DNA of 64,000 nucleotides from Alviniconcha marisindica (GCA_018857735.1 JABMCL010003290.1:168762-232761), one strand, 5' to 3'. Positions 10,160 through 22,689 are shown, counted from the stretch's first letter. The notes: a model not told the origin generated them from the letters alone. Made by a program: numbers and translations.

Positions 10160-12600
10160 ATATAATTTTTTTGATTGTCAAGTCAGCACATCGAGTCTAC
10201 TATAACTTAATAGTCAAGACTCTATAATCATACAGAAGAAACTGTCCAGATTTAACGCAAAATTAAATGTAGTAAAAAATGCTGACACAGAGGTTTGCCT
10301 GCCTAGCTACACACCCACTGGCTATTATTCTACATATAGATACTTGTCTTGTGTTTTATTCTTCCAACATGGCTATGTATAAGCACCTACCTCACCCACA
10401 CATGTGAATGATCATTGATCTACCTTTCTTGTCAATGAAAAATTTTAATATTTTTTTTCTCTCCAACTGATCAGATACAAAGCCACAAAGCTATTGGACT
10501 ACCTACCTACAAACCCCTATGATTGGCAGTGGTGTACCTGCTCAGAAACAAACTCGTTCAATAATGTGTAATAGTCTTTTGATGCGTCTACCTGTATGGT
10601 CTCCAGACCCACAAAGTTACCCGTTCATCGAAAAGAACTGTGCACCACATACATGCACATTCAGGCTATTGTCTCCTAGCTGACAGACCTACCCATCAGT
10701 ACGTCAAAAATAAATAATGAAGTAATCCACATGCCAGAGGTAACAGTTACAAAACTATCCATTTATCCACACATGCATTTTCTTGCTATTCCTTACTGCT
10801 CGCTGCAAACATGTTGTCCTTCCCATCTGTCCACATACAAGTCCACCAAGGTAAAATCTCTCTCTAGACTAGGAGGTGAATATAGAGGTAGATCTAGATT
10901 GTTTACCAGAAAGAAAGCATCAAAATGAATATGTAGCATGATGAACAGGTAGACTGTTGGGGATATATATAGACCAGTCTGTAAGTGGACAGGTAAGTTT
11001 GCATATTAAGTTGAACGGAAAACATGGATCGGATATGAAGCTTTATGAATGGATAGACCTGTGGGTAAGTAGACAAGTAGATGACTAACATCAGGTAGGC
11101 TCAAGTTGTTAGCCATAAAGTAAGCATGGAGATAATGAAGTAAACTGTATGCAAAACAGTAGGTGGGTGGCTAGGTTGAACTTTGAGGTTATCTGGAATA
11201 AAAGCATCAAAATGAACGGGTAGTTAATGAACAGGTACATCTATGATCCAGGTAGCTGAGCCTTCATGGTCATTCACATTGATACAACCATCCTCATTGA
11301 CTGGGTGTAAAAAACCAAATTACCTGTCTACCTTCATGGTTAGCTGGAAGGAAATAGCATCAGTATGAACAGGTAGATTCATTTTCAGATGGGTCTCTGG
11401 GTACATAGCCCAGTAGATGAGTTGACAGATAAGTGTGCATGTTAAGCTGGAAGTAAAATAATGAAATGAACAGGTGGTCTAATAAACACATAGATCCATG
11501 GATGTGTAGAACAATAGTTGAGTGGGCAGGTAAATATTAGTGGTTAGTCAGAATGAAAGTATCAAAATGAACAGGTAGGTTGAAGAAAGGGTGCACCTAT
11601 GTCCATTGATGAGTACTTGAGTCTACAGGTACGTCTTCAGGGTTAGCCGGAAGGAAAGCATCATGATAAACAGGCAGACTTATTTCTGGGTATATATATA
11701 TATTGAGAGAGAGAGCAATAGCTTGGTGGATGGGTAGATCATAGAGGTAATTCAGAATAGATGCATAAAAATGAATGGACAGAGTTTTTGAATGGGTGCA
11801 TCTATGGACTATTAGTTAATTCGGCAGGTAGGTCTTTGTGGTTAGCCAGAAGTAATGCATCCAGATTAACACTAATAACAGGTACATTCATTTTTGGGTG
11901 GGTCTGCAGACCAGCAGATGAATTGCACACTTGTGCATGTGAAGCTAGGTGAAAAAAAGAAATGGAACCTTCAAGTTGATGAAAGAGTTAATCTGCGAAT
12001 ATGTAGAACAACAGGTGAGAGGACACATAAATAAATACGGTTTGTCAGAATGGAAGTATCAAAATGAATAGTTGGGTCATGAATGGGTACATCTATTGGC
12101 ATGTACACAAGTAGTTGTGGTGTCAGGTAGGTCTTTGTGGTCAGATGAAAGAGAAGCATGAACATAGACAGGTAGATTTATTTTCGAGTAGGTCTGTGTG
12201 CACATTCCCCAGTAGATGAGTTGAAAGGTAATTGTGCATGGTGTGCCGAAAAGGAAGAAATAAACTGAACAGGTATACTGATGAATGGGTGTACCTCTGG
12301 ACATGTTGAGCTGAGGAACTGTGGATGGGTAGATCTTAGTAGTTAATTGGAATGAAAGTATAAAAATCAACAGGTGGGGTTATGAATGGGTACAGCTACC
12401 AGCATGTATACATGCAGTTGTGATGACAGGTAGGTCTCTGTGGTTAGATGAATGAGAAGCATGAAAAGAAACAGGTAGATTTATTTTCAGGTTAGTCAGT
12501 ATGTACACACCCCAGTAGATGAGTTGAAATGTAACTGTGCATGCTATGCTGGAAAGGAAGAATTAAACTCCCCAGGTATACTGATGAATGGGGGTCTATG
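10160..12600. repeat. Diverged minisatellite / foldback-like repeat block (copy 1)
   Basis: From about 10900 to 12590 the plus strand repeats a diverged unit (GTTAGCYRGAAGGAAAGCATC, AATGAACAGGTAGRTT, CAGTAGATGAGTTGA). Unit spacing is near 300 bases at the distal end: CAGTAGATGAGTTGA at about 12210 and 12510, and AGTATCAAAATGAAT at about 12055 with its partner at 12357. From 10160 to 10870 related words appear in the opposite sense (CTACCTGTATGG, CTACCTACC, CCATCTGTCCAC), so the block may fold back on itself. A second copy begins at 62767. Confidence 0.7.
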
Positions 12601-12619
12601 ACTTAGTGCCAAAAGGTGC

Positions 12620-14150
12620 GCATTGTGGGGGGTAGGGGTTTTGACTGCCAATAAAATCTGTTTCAAACACTTTCTCTTGTTGTTGCTTTGTGTGTGCATT
12701 CATAATTGGTCAATATCAGAGTGGAAACAATACGAGTTCCAGAGCTGGAGCTGCTGGCGCAGTATTTATTTTTGAAAGTGAAAAGTGCCATGAAATTCGA
12801 CCCATGAAAATGGACATGTTCACAGTGAGTGCTTTCGATGCTTTCATTCACATACATGACGAATTAAAACATTACCTCAGACACCTATTTGTACAGAGGA
12901 GATATCACTTTACACTGTGCATATAAAATTGATTATCACTAAGTTTTGTTTTTGGAGTCAGAGGCTCTGAAATGTCCCTCAGTCAAACGTTAGGTGTGTT
13001 GAAATATTTCATGATCAGCATCCATAGACAGTCTAGAAAAGACCTGACTTTCTCTTTCGCTGAAACTTTACCCCAGTCACCGTGGTACGTCACTGCATCA
13101 GGCGCCAATTTTTTTATTTTACTGACAAATGTCTGGGTAGTTTTTAAAATATATTTTGCCATTCTTCATAATATTGTTGCAAGAAATAACATTCAACATT
13201 GTATTAGATTAAACAAGCATAAGGGGGAAAAAAAGTTTTCACGAGTTTGCACTACATCCGGGTAGCCATGTTACACATCCGGGTCATTTGCTTTGAGCAC
13301 ATGGCCGCATGGAAGAGATGTTGTGACACGTGAAAGGTGTGTGGTTATATTTTTGAAGACTGTAAAAGGCCTTTGACACAAATTAAACGTTCATCGGATA
13401 TTTAGTCAAACCTTACAGTTATACGATGATATTTATATAGGTATATGCCAAGTCTTTTAAAAGTATCAGAATGTAAGCATACAATGAGAGTTTAAGTTAT
13501 GTTGTGGATCTGAAGTTTGTTCAGATGCCTTTGTAAAAAAAATCACTGAGTTTCTTATAACATGGGCGTGTGTTGAAATCATAATGTTCAACAGCAGAAT
13601 TGTTATAAACAGTATATTCTGATCGTATTCTTTACATTTTTTGCTTGCATTTAACACAGTTCGTTTTGTTTACAAACTATGTCTGCAAACAGATCACCAT
13701 ACATGGTAGACAATTTGAATTTCTGGAAGCTAAAGTCATAGTTAGGTGTTGAACATTATGATTACAACACGAGATGTAGAAATAATAATGTTTGACATAA
13801 TGATAATGACCATGCCTGTCTGCCTTCCAGAGTTCTAAAATTTGAGCATATACATTTTCCATGATGAATGTTCCAGCTATTTCTCAAACCCAGTGATTCT
13901 TTAAGTATCAGCAGAGCAGCAGAAATGAAAGTTCAGTCACATCCATACTGAACTGGAAACTGGAAAACTGGAAAAAAGCAGGACACCTTGCACATTGGTG
14001 AATTTAAAAAAAAAATGCCAGTGTCAGTGCACAATGTGGTTGCATGTATCTCTTTCAGTCTGGTAACCATAAAACAATAAATGAGACACAGTGACATATT
14101 GTTTTGAGTGACAGAGTTTTGTTTGTCCATAAAGTGATGCAGGATCAGTA
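12620..14150. other. Unassigned intronic sequence
   Basis: No exon or element was recognised. A short GC-richer patch near 13080-13330 contains two CATCCGGGT words but no supported start exon. Confidence 0.4.
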
Positions 14151-14999
14151 GCACCTTTTTGCCAATGGCTTATGTACTCTTGACAAGCAGATTATCACTG
14201 TCTGCCATTCTGCTTATGTGGAAATCAAACAAATCAGCTCTATCTGCTGAAGCAACCTTACTACTGAAGCAACCAAAACTTTCGTCTGTGACTTTGTTCT
14301 CTCAACGTTAGACCTGTAATTCTCTTCTATCTGGCTGCCCACATGGCCTTCTAGTTCTCAGCAGACTACAGAAAGTTGAAATCTCTGCAGCAACACTGGT
14401 TTTAAAAGCTTGCAAATCTGATCATGTGCAATCTCTTCTTCAAGCTCTTTACCGGTCCAAGCCAGAGTAATCTAAAAATTGTCAACTATCTGTCACAACT
14501 TCTTTGACAATCATCTGCCTATCTCTCTGAGCTTCTCACTTTGTACACGCCTTGCAGGCAGCTTCATTTTTCTGCAGACACATGGATACTTTGTATCCCC
14601 TATGTTAAAACAAAAACCTTTGGGCAACACTTTTTCCCTGCGCTCCACAGCAACGGAATTCTCCCCTGTTGACATCGGTCACACTCAACCTCCCATGCCT
14701 TCAAAACTGTGTTAAAAACTAACCTCTACTTGTATACAAGACCAAAGTGATTTGAATTTTTGTATTCTTCCTTTTGTACTGCCCTCTTCCCCCTACCGTT
14801 ACGTTTCTTCTGTGTGTGTGTGTGCGTGCGTGCTTGCGTGCATGTGTGTGTGTGCATGAGTGCAAAGAATATAATATTTTGATTTGAAGTTTTATGTAAC
14901 CATTCATTTTTGCTGATATTGTTGAGTGGTATGCTCATCCTCATCAGTCAGCTATGCTGCTAAAAAGTGCTATATAAATGACTGCTATTTAGTATTATT
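14150..14999 (+). mobile_element. L2-like LINE, 3' end fragment
   Basis: Broken frames read a non-LTR reverse transcriptase C-terminus: CNSLLSGCPHGLL, LVFKACKSDHVQSLLQAL, STICHNFF, then the conserved tail near VKTKTFGQ and FSPVDIGH. It is followed by a (TG)n tract and a 3' end with AAAAAGTGCTATATAAATG. 5'-truncated and frameshifted, so inactive. It lies in intron 3 of the TAF6L-like gene, in the opposite orientation. Confidence 0.8.
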
Positions 15000-15019
15000 G
15001 TCTCCCACTCACAAAATGT

Positions 15020-15170
15020 ACCCCCCCCCCCCCCCCCAACCCTCAAAAAACAACAACAAACAAACCAACAACTACAACAAACAAAACAAAACAACAACAA
15101 CAAACAAACTAAAACACAAAAGTACAGAAAAAAGAAAGAAAACAACAACAAGAAACAACAACCTAATATA
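15020..15170. repeat. Poly-C and AAC-rich simple sequence
   Basis: A run of C (15020-15037) is followed by degenerate AAC/AAAC simple sequence up to about 15167, next to the donor side of exon 3. Confidence 0.85.
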
Positions 15171-15198
15171 CTGAGGACAGATACCAAAGAAGACATAC

Positions 15199-15352
15199 CT
15201 TTGATGCTTGCCTTTCCAAGTGACTTTGGAAAATAACTGTTACAGACAGCATTGTTGAAACTAACTTCAGCGTCTTCAACAAAGTGTAGCTCTCCCTCTC
15301 GTGTTTGTCGGAAAGGTGAAGAATCAGTAGAAGAGCTGTGACCGAACACTGG
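15199..15352 (-). CDS. TAF6L: TAF6L-like gene, exon 3 (post-histone-fold linker)
   Basis: TAF6L is the TAF6-related subunit of SAGA/PCAF-type acetyltransferase complexes. The exon has a good acceptor (TTCTTTTCAG, minus strand) and donor (AAAG then GTATGT). It encodes 51 residues plus one base of a Gly codon. The block TREGELHFVEDAEVSF matches the AREGELYFPEDREV region that follows the histone fold in vertebrate TAF6L, and the preceding PVFGHSSS matches its AVCGYGS. It starts in phase 0, as exon 2 ends, and finishes in phase 1, as the candidate exon 4 requires. This linker distinguishes TAF6/TAF6L from other histone-fold TAFs. Intron 2 is about 7.2 kb. Confidence 0.85.
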
Positions 15353-15470
15353 CTGAAAAGAACGGAGAACCGAAACAGTTATACACCTCACTGAACGGGC
15401 AACTGACCACTGAAGAATAAACATTTATCCACAACAGACTTAGACTTTTAGAGGCTTAGCTGTTGGTGAA

Positions 15471-15472
<2 letters not shown>

Positions 15473-15500
<28 letters not shown>
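15473..15500. repeat. (GT)n microsatellite
   Basis: Short GT run followed by imperfect GT/CATG simple sequence. Confidence 0.9.
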
Positions 15501-15505
<5 letters not shown>

Positions 15506-15539
15506 TGCACGTGTCCATGCACATATCACAGTACAATGT

Positions 15540-15990
15540 ATGTGTGTGTGTACACATGCATATGTGCATGCATGTGCATTAGCCAAAGATGTGGTGTGGC
15601 TAACCAGCAGAAAACTGATATTCACATTTTAAAAAATCTACACATATCAGTTCCTAATAGTAATCCTAACACAAGTCACCAAATCACAAGTAAAGCCCAC
15701 ACAAATACTGGCTCAGAATTCTTGAAAAAACACAATATGTGCACATCACTGTATACTGTATGTATGTGTATGTATGTAACATATGTGCATGTATGTGCAT
15801 TAGCCAAAGATGTGATGTGGCAACCAGCAGAAAACTGATATTCACATTAATAAAATCTACATATATATCACTCAGTTCCTAATGACTAATACTGTAATAG
15901 TAATACTAATCCTAACACAAGTCACCAAATCACAAGTAAAACCCACACAAAAGGGGCTGAGAATTCTTGAAAAAACACAATCAATGCCAA
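15540..15990. repeat. Tandem duplication of about 220-245 bp
   Basis: Two adjacent copies share GCATTAGCCAAAGATGTG (15577 and 15797), CAACCAGCAGAAAACTGATA, CACAAGTCACCAAATCAC (about 15674 and 15918) and TTCTTGAAAAAACACAAT. The second copy has a small insertion in ATACTAAT simple sequence. Confidence 0.9.
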
Positions 15991-15999
15991 ACAAAACCA

Positions 16000-16967
16000 A
16001 ATCAAAACTGCCAAAAGTAAGCATTATATGTGACCCTCTCCCATGAAACCAGTCTTAAGAGGAAGCTGCTGATCAGCCTTAGGGGCAGAAATAGCTGATT
16101 GGTGGGGGGGGGGGGGGGGGGGCAATCTGGGTCAAATCTAAACAAGAATGACTGGCCTGCTAGCACTCTAAAACAAGATCCAAACACATACAAGGTTCAA
16201 AATAACACTGTTTATTAGGACAGAACACAACATGCAAATTTCCAGGGAAATCCCCTTTATTAAGCTACAGAACGACACTTAAACAACAGTTAAACAGTGA
16301 ACAATGAGATGCTCATCTGGTTTTTAACTGAGCTATGTCATTTTCATGTCCAGTGTTTGGAAGCATGCTGGCATTTTTTTTTCCTTCCAGATACCAAAAT
16401 TATGTTCTTTAGGCCTTAAATTATCCAGTATTATATTTTCCTTAGTATTATATTTTCCTTTAGAAATGGCATTAAATTGTTATGCGAAATGACCAACACT
16501 TGGCTGAATAATGCATCTGTACCCTACAGAACCCCAGCATGTCATGCACCTTTGTCCAGTTTATTACCATGAAAATATTTGGGAAGTTTGACTGACTCTA
16601 GTCTAAACCTCCATTGCTAAGCAAAATAGCAAAATGACACAATCTTTCAGGGCCATTTTCTCAAAGTGGCTTCCATAACACTTAGCAACTTCAAACAGCC
16701 ACAACTTCAATACCTATTTCACTAGTCTTTGGTTTAATACAACAATAGCAAAATAATCAGCAAGACTGCTGTTTTGAAAATAACACACATCTCAAAAATG
16801 AATACCCATGTGACCTAAGATTTCATGGGAGAGGGTTACATATTTCAATATTGACATTTCACTAATTTACAACTGACACATATTTTCAAGCAAGTTCTTC
16901 ATGACATATTCAGTATAATGATAATAATCAGGAACTCTTTCATCAGCTATTCTTCAGAATCATGTGT

Positions 16968-16970
<3 letters not shown>
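16000..16970. other. Unassigned intronic sequence with a poly-G tract
   Basis: A poly-G run lies at 16105-16122. No exon or element was recognised. An 18-base phrase about ATGGGAGAGGGT recurs in both orientations (16040 and 16830), which may mark the ends of a degraded element. Confidence 0.35.

Positions 16971-17030
<60 letters not shown>
16971..17030. repeat. (CA)n microsatellite
   Basis: About 29 uninterrupted CA units, followed 65 bases later by a short (TG)n. Confidence 0.95.
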
Positions 17031-17031
<1 letters not shown>

Positions 17032-17099
17032 TCAGTAGGATAGCATGAAGAGGTTATATTTCATAATGATATGAAGATATTTCAGATTATTTCAAGTGT

Positions 17100-18150
17100 G
17101 TGTGTGTGTGTTTGAAGACCTAACTTTGCAAGGGAACTGTTCCAGCATAAGAAAAAGAGCTCTGACCAAGCGTGTGCATGTAGAAGGACAAAGAATGGAC
17201 ATAACAAAAGAAAAGAAAAGCTGGCAGGCTGGATTGTACATTTTAGGTAGCCAGGAGTGGTTGAGTTGAGGCAGTTGTAATTTCCAGAAATTGTCTATTA
17301 TTGTATTAACTAATCAAATTCAAGTTACATACAACTATCCTGAAAATCTTAAAATAAAATAATGAAATGATCTAGACAGTGTAAGCTTTCTTCAAAATAA
17401 GGAAACAGTTGTCTCAAAACACAGAGTTACAGTTCTTGGTCACAGACACACAGAAAACAGTTATCACAAAACACCATATTAGAGTTCTTGGTCACAGGCA
17501 CATCTCAACAAAAGGTCAGCCTCAAGGTTTGAAAAACCAGAAATTGGAAAAATGTAAAACCAAAACCCTTCGAGGACAAGGGCTAATTCCATCACATGAC
17601 CCATCTTCAGTGCAAGTATCAAGCAAATTTGTCAATGGCCTAGACAATAGCCAGACACAACTGTTCAACAGCAGAGTACTGCTTTTCTCTCTGTGGTTGG
17701 CATACAAAACTGGATGGAGTTGACAATCAAAGTCCGGACCCAGACCACCACCTACTCTGTCAAACTAGCATCAACTAGCAACAAGTCTGCCAGCTTCACC
17801 ACAGGCTCACTGGACAATTATGATTTGTCTTCTCCCAAGTGCATTCTGACAATCAAATATCCAGATTACCTTTGTTGGGCATGCCCTTCTTGGTTAATTC
17901 CATGAGGGGACACACAAGTGTGGAGAAGTTAGGAACCTAACACCTGTATTAGGCTATAAGCTTAACAATCCAATCACAGTTTACACTTGTGTCTTTGTGG
18001 TGGAACAACATAAAAATCAACAAGCAAGGGAGTTAATTACTAAATTAGTGCTTGAAAGTAGTCACATAAACACAACAAAGACCCGAGTCATCTGTGGTAA
18101 CTTTCACCTGGCATGCAAGTAACTATACAAGGTACATAAACTCCACAAGA
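17100..18150. other. Unassigned intronic sequence
   Basis: A phrase (ACAGAGTTACAGTTCTTGGTCACAG and its near copy) recurs about 59 bases apart at 17421 and 17480. Otherwise no exon or element was recognised. Confidence 0.35.
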
Positions 18151-19515
18151 GGTATATATATATATATATATATATATATGAATATATGAGCATGTGCCAA
18201 AAGGTGCTCCCAGTGACACCTCCTCTATTTGTGGACTTGCACTGATCTTCATGGTTAATTATTTCACTGTTTGGCCTACCTTACACTTTTACAGAGGAGA
18301 CTTTAAAAGGGAATAAAAGTAGTTATGAACAAGCTGAGTATCAAAGAACACACACAAAAGATGAAAAACATCGTTTGGGGGGGGGGGGGGGGCGGATGCA
18401 AAATGGCTGCCGAATAGTGGGACACTTCGGCATGATTGGCTGATATAATATTGTACTCAACTTGCATGTAACCTGAAAACTGTAAAAATAAACTTCCTTT
18501 CTGATATCATTGACACTGTTTATATGTTTTTGTTTCTGAGAAAATTCACACTGAAAACGCAACGGATATGGGTCACCCAGTGTCTATAACATATTTTGTG
18601 CGACAAACACAAACGTAGAATTCACTCTCCATGGAACTAAAATAGTTCCAGTCCATTGAACGAGGTTGGAGTCATGCTTCTAGAGTTTTTCATCTGCTGA
18701 AAAACTTAACTTCAAGTTCCGAGTCCATTGGTGACGAGTAACATTTTGTGTTTTCACCTCCAACTTTCACCTTTGTTCACCTTGTGGATGTAACCATTAC
18801 TAGTGTTGACTGTGTGTGCTGATACCACATGGCGGGTTTGAAGAAGTGCCACAAATTCATCTCAAGAAGGCAAATTTTGCAACTGTGTCCACTCATTTTT
18901 TTCAGTGACGATTAATCAATACTGCTTACTGTCACTATCCACTAAAGATTTTGCCAATTACTGTTTCTCTAGTTTTGCATATTGATGTAAAATAAAAGGA
19001 TTACAACTGTTGCTGTTTGAGCTTGGTTGCATTGTCTGGTGAAAGTACACATTTTGGATGTTGGACACAGGCAGACACTGTATCCTGTGACGGGTGATCA
19101 GTTATTGAAAATACAAAAGTTACAAAGCTTTTTGTTGGTAGTACTAAGTATTCTCACCAGAACAATAAAACTGAGAACATGGCTTTGTCCTCTGAAATAT
19201 TACACCAATCAAACATCAGAACTGTTTGTTCCAGGTTAATCATGTTAAAGTACTATGTTTTAAGATTATATTTTCACTTACAAAAAATGGTTTTATGCCA
19301 TACCTGAGGAGTACAACATAAAAATAGCAGACCCATCAGACCTGGTCAATTGTCACAGCAAACACAGGGCTTGCAACAGCAATGCAGTAGAGAATTGTTA
19401 TATAATCTTAAAACACAGTACTTTAACATGATTAACCTGTAACAAACAGTTCTGATGTTTGATTTTTACTACATATGTCCCACTTCTGTGTACCACCTTT
19501 TACTTTTAGCACAGG
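18150..19515. mobile_element. GTGCCAAAAGGTGC-family element, composite
   Basis: An (AT)n tract at 18153-18180 is followed by GTGCCAAAAGGTGC at 18194-18207. The segment 18360-18530 is related to 31420-31560 (AAAATGGCTGCC, GTGGGACA, GCATGATYGG, CTGTAAAAATAAACTTCC). The far end at about 19475-19515 (TCCCACTTCTGTGTACCACC) matches 31597-31625. These anchors suggest one non-autonomous element of about 1.3 kb or two nested relatives; the exact ends are uncertain. Confidence 0.45.
19207..19464. repeat. 65-bp inverted repeat with 128-bp loop
   Basis: Arms 19207-19271 and 19400-19464 are reverse complements with about 63 of 65 matches. The two mismatches are at the TTCCAGG/TTACAGG and ACTATG/ACTGTG positions. 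The arms include CAGAACTGTTTGTT and TAATCATGTTAAAGTACT. No frame of interest lies in the loop. Confidence 0.9.
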
Positions 19516-20279
19516 CAAAAAACGACATGCCCCAAAGTGGCATTCTGTGTATACCCTCCATCTTGAGGTACACTTGGTGATACAGGTATGTACAAGCATA
19601 TTTATATATTATATATATATGACAGAACTACATTTTTATTCAAGACTGGACAGTCCTCTGATCTTGAAACTGTAATGCAGGCCCAAATGCACACATGTGT
19701 ATTACCTGTAGACACTGAATAATAAAAACTGCTTCAATGTAAAGTTATCTTACTGATTCTGAAGGAACATTTGAAGCAACTGCTGAGAGTAATGTCCCCA
19801 TAACTTTAAATTGCAAATCATTTTCATGGAGATGATACTGTGCTGCATGGCGATTAACTGTTCCATAAAGGACATGAAAGGAGCCTGTGGGAGGAAGAAA
19901 CTTGGTGTTTTACGCCCAGTCAACCAGTATGGTCATATCTGTGCAAAGGCCCTTGGGAAAGGCTACACCTTTCATCAGTATGTCAAGTTATTTTCAGTTC
20001 CATTTAAGTCTTGATCTAATGATATCCAATGAAAAATACAAATGTTTATAAATTCAGCTGACTGAATGCAACAAGATGCAACACTGGAAATCAGAAACCA
20101 AAATAGATATTTTGTACACCCAGTCAACTATGACAGTTGTATTAGACCAAGCAGAAATCAAGTATGAAAGCAAACTATAGATATAATATACACATATATA
20201 TATATAACTTGTCAAGACTCAGCAACACGAAAGACCACAGTTCAAACTAAGTATGGAACAGTCTTGTGACCTGCTGTGG

Positions 20280-20810
20280 TCATTCAAGATTCAAGATTAC
20301 TTTATTATCTCATCAGAGAAATGAAAATGTGGCTGAACATTAACCACATCACAGTACACAATAACACATATTGTATATATATATATATATCTCTTAAAAC
20401 TCAAGTCAAAGAACAGTTATTGAAAATACAAAAGTTACATAATAAACAAATTAGTAATTTACACTCACACACACACACACTCACACTGCTCCAACATTTG
20501 AATGGATTTATCTGTTCAGAAATGCTATTGACTGCAGATTAGATTTCTGTACGTGAAATCATCTACCAGATGGAAGAAGTTCATAATGTTTAGGGAGGAC
20601 ATGGCCGTTGTCATCCACAATCACCCTAGCCTTCCGTACCACACAACATTCATACAACTGACTTAACTGCTCTTTTTCACCCACAACCTTGCCACACACA
20701 TTCACCACTTTATTCAAGACATTTTTGCTGTTCACATTCAAGCCTCCAAACCAGCACAGGAACGAAAATGTTAAAACTGATTCAATACAACTTAGAAAGT
20801 GCATAAAACA
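20280..20810 (-). mobile_element. Rex1/L2-like LINE, 3' end fragment
   Basis: The minus strand reads a non-LTR reverse-transcriptase C-terminus: SVLTFSFLCWFGGLNV, NKVVNVCGKVVGE, ECCVVRKARVIVDD, HYELLPSGR. A 3' region follows that ends near 20285 with the reverse of TTTATTATCTCATCAG. The 3' region (20320-20450) also matches 57470-57570 in opposite orientation. 5'-truncated and inactive; it lies in intron 2 of the TAF6L-like gene in the same orientation. Confidence 0.85.
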
Positions 20811-20814
20811 GCAG

Positions 20815-21284
20815 CACTGACATTAAGAATAAGACTGACCCGATGTGAATAAAGAACCCAACCCCACTTTTGATATTCAGGCATATGTAGACTTGACCTG
20901 ACCTCACCTTCAATGGACAATGCTTCATGAATAATTTTTTCAAATGGCCCATTACGGTGTAACTTGAATTTTGAAATTTATCTGCTACGCATGCATGCAC
21001 ATGCACCACAATAACACAGGATCTAGGATCTGTGTCATAAGCTAAAAGTAACCGAGATGAAAACAGAATATAAATTGTATCCCTTCTTCAAGTAATGCCT
21101 TGAGAATGATCTTTTCCAACTGTTGCTAGCTTATAACAGGACATAATACCTGACCCTTAGATATGATGTAGTGCATGCACAACCTAGTCTGTGAAACTGA
21201 AGGGCTCCCAGATGCTGCACTATGTCAGCACCAAGGCAGCAGTATAATCAGCATAAAAACTTGTGTGTGTGTTTTTTTGCACTT

Positions 21285-21285
<1 letters not shown>
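20815..21285. other. Unassigned intronic sequence
   Basis: No exon or element was recognised. Confidence 0.4.

Positions 21286-21286
<1 letters not shown>

Positions 21287-21357
<71 letters not shown>
21287..21357. repeat. (TA)n microsatellite
   Basis: About 34 TA units. Confidence 0.95.
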
Positions 21358-21359
<2 letters not shown>

Positions 21360-21479
21360 CTCTAGTTCCTTAAACCCTTACTGGAACCATGACCTTGAAA
21401 GCAGCTGTTCAATGTTTTCATGACCCCCTCTCCCCCCACACACACACACCGCATGGCAATGTTTTATTGTTTGGCTTCA

Positions 21480-21905
21480 TATGGTTAAACGATCAAAAAG
21501 AATCTGTCTAAAAAAAGACCCAGACAGATGGATAGATGGTATCTGTTCCACACCCTTGTTACCGCAGTAGCATGTAAAAGACCCCGGTCATTCTGCCAAA
21601 AGTACAGGTGGCAGGTTACAGCTAAATATGCATGCACCTTACATATACATGTGGCTTTGCATGAAGTGACATGGTGCATGGTTGTATGGTGTACACAGAA
21701 CGTGCCAAGATGGCAGCAGTTTCATGTGGCACCAGCCATGCCAGCGCTGTAAGTACACCACTTCATTGGATATTGAAACAAACAAAAACACACTATAAAG
21801 AGCTATTCCCTCATGTAGAATCACATATGAGCACGGTGAATCTGCTTCAAAGCAGAGAATAGCGCTATATAAAAGTGATCAACAACAACAACAACAACAA
21901 TATAT
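21480..21905 (+). mobile_element. SINE-like element with (AAC)n tail
   Basis: The segment contains CAGACAGATGG, TAGCATGTAAAAGACCCCGG, TCATTCTGCCAAAAGTACAG and a 3' end GCGCTATATAAAAGTGATC followed by (AAC)n. The GCGCTATATAAA plus simple-repeat tail is shared with L2-type 3' ends (compare 14965-14999), which suggests mobilisation by an L2-like LINE. No clear tRNA-type A/B boxes were seen. The phrase about AAAGACCCCGGTCATTCTG is one I associate with gastropod genomes; that is recollection, not a search. Confidence 0.55.
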
Positions 21906-21909
21906 ATTC

Positions 21910-22590
21910 TTGGAGTGGACACAACTAATTCAGTATATCATATATAAAATACAATTTACATCATCTAGTTCATGTGTTCAGCATAAACCTACAACTTATT
22001 AAGAAATAAACATTCAGTTTCAAATATTTGATATTGCTGTAGTTTTGACCTTCCAATAACTACTTTAATTTACTCTGTATGCACAGACCTTCAAACAACC
22101 ACTTTATTTACACTGTGTGCACAGATCTTTGAATTTTTTTCATATGTTTGACTTTATTTACTCTTTATGTACAGTCAGCCATGTAAGTTATAACTGGGTC
22201 TCTTCTTAGACTTAGCTAACACAGAAAGATAATGGGAACTACTCAACTAGTGTCTAAAATTCAAAGCAATATCCAGACCTCCAAATGTCAGGTCAATTTG
22301 AACTTGCATGACAGCACTTAAGGTTGAACTGCGAAGGCCCTTAAATTTAAAATGATTTCTAAGTCATAGACAAAGCAGGACCATTTGAGTATGTTATCAG
22401 AAAGTTATGAGTGTAATGCATATAAATTTACCTCTTTGCATTCCTCAGCCAAAATATATTTCCCTTTAGATCTCAGTTGAAAACTCACCTGTTCTAATCT
22501 ATGCAACTGTACTTTCTTGTGTAAGACTAAGAACTGCCACATACATTATTTTACTTTTTTAGTCTGTGTAAACTGTAATACATTGCTCAA
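21910..22590. other. Unassigned intronic sequence
   Basis: The phrase CAGACCTTCAAACAACCACTTTATT is echoed by neighbouring text (22040-22160), a weak local duplication. Nothing else was recognised. Confidence 0.4.
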
Positions 22591-22597
22591 CACCTAC

Positions 22598-22684
22598 CTG
22601 AACATCACTGCCTCGAAGAGCCTGGTTGAAATCTTCAGGACAAAGTCGGCGCCTCTTTGAATTCTTCATGAAAGCAGCACTTTT
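22598..22684 (-). CDS. TAF6L: TAF6L-like gene, exon 2 (second half of histone fold)
   Basis: The exon is 87 bases, 29 codons, phase 0 on both sides, with acceptor TTTTTACCAG and donor CAG/GTAGGT on the minus strand. It encodes KSAAFMKNSKRRRLCPEDF then NQALRGSDVQ, the alpha-2/alpha-3 part of the histone fold. Vertebrate TAF6L has SQFMKHTKRRKLTVEDFNRAL here, so the match is direct. TAF6-family histone folds pair with TAF9. It joins exon 1 (34936-35079) across a 12.2-kb intron crowded with transposons. Confidence 0.9.
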
Positions 22685-22689
22685 CTGGT

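Noticed and set aside
14960..15174. Low-complexity frames in the poly-C/AAC tract next to exon 3
   Set aside because: They are translations of simple sequence; only the splice-bounded part 15199-15352 is supported.
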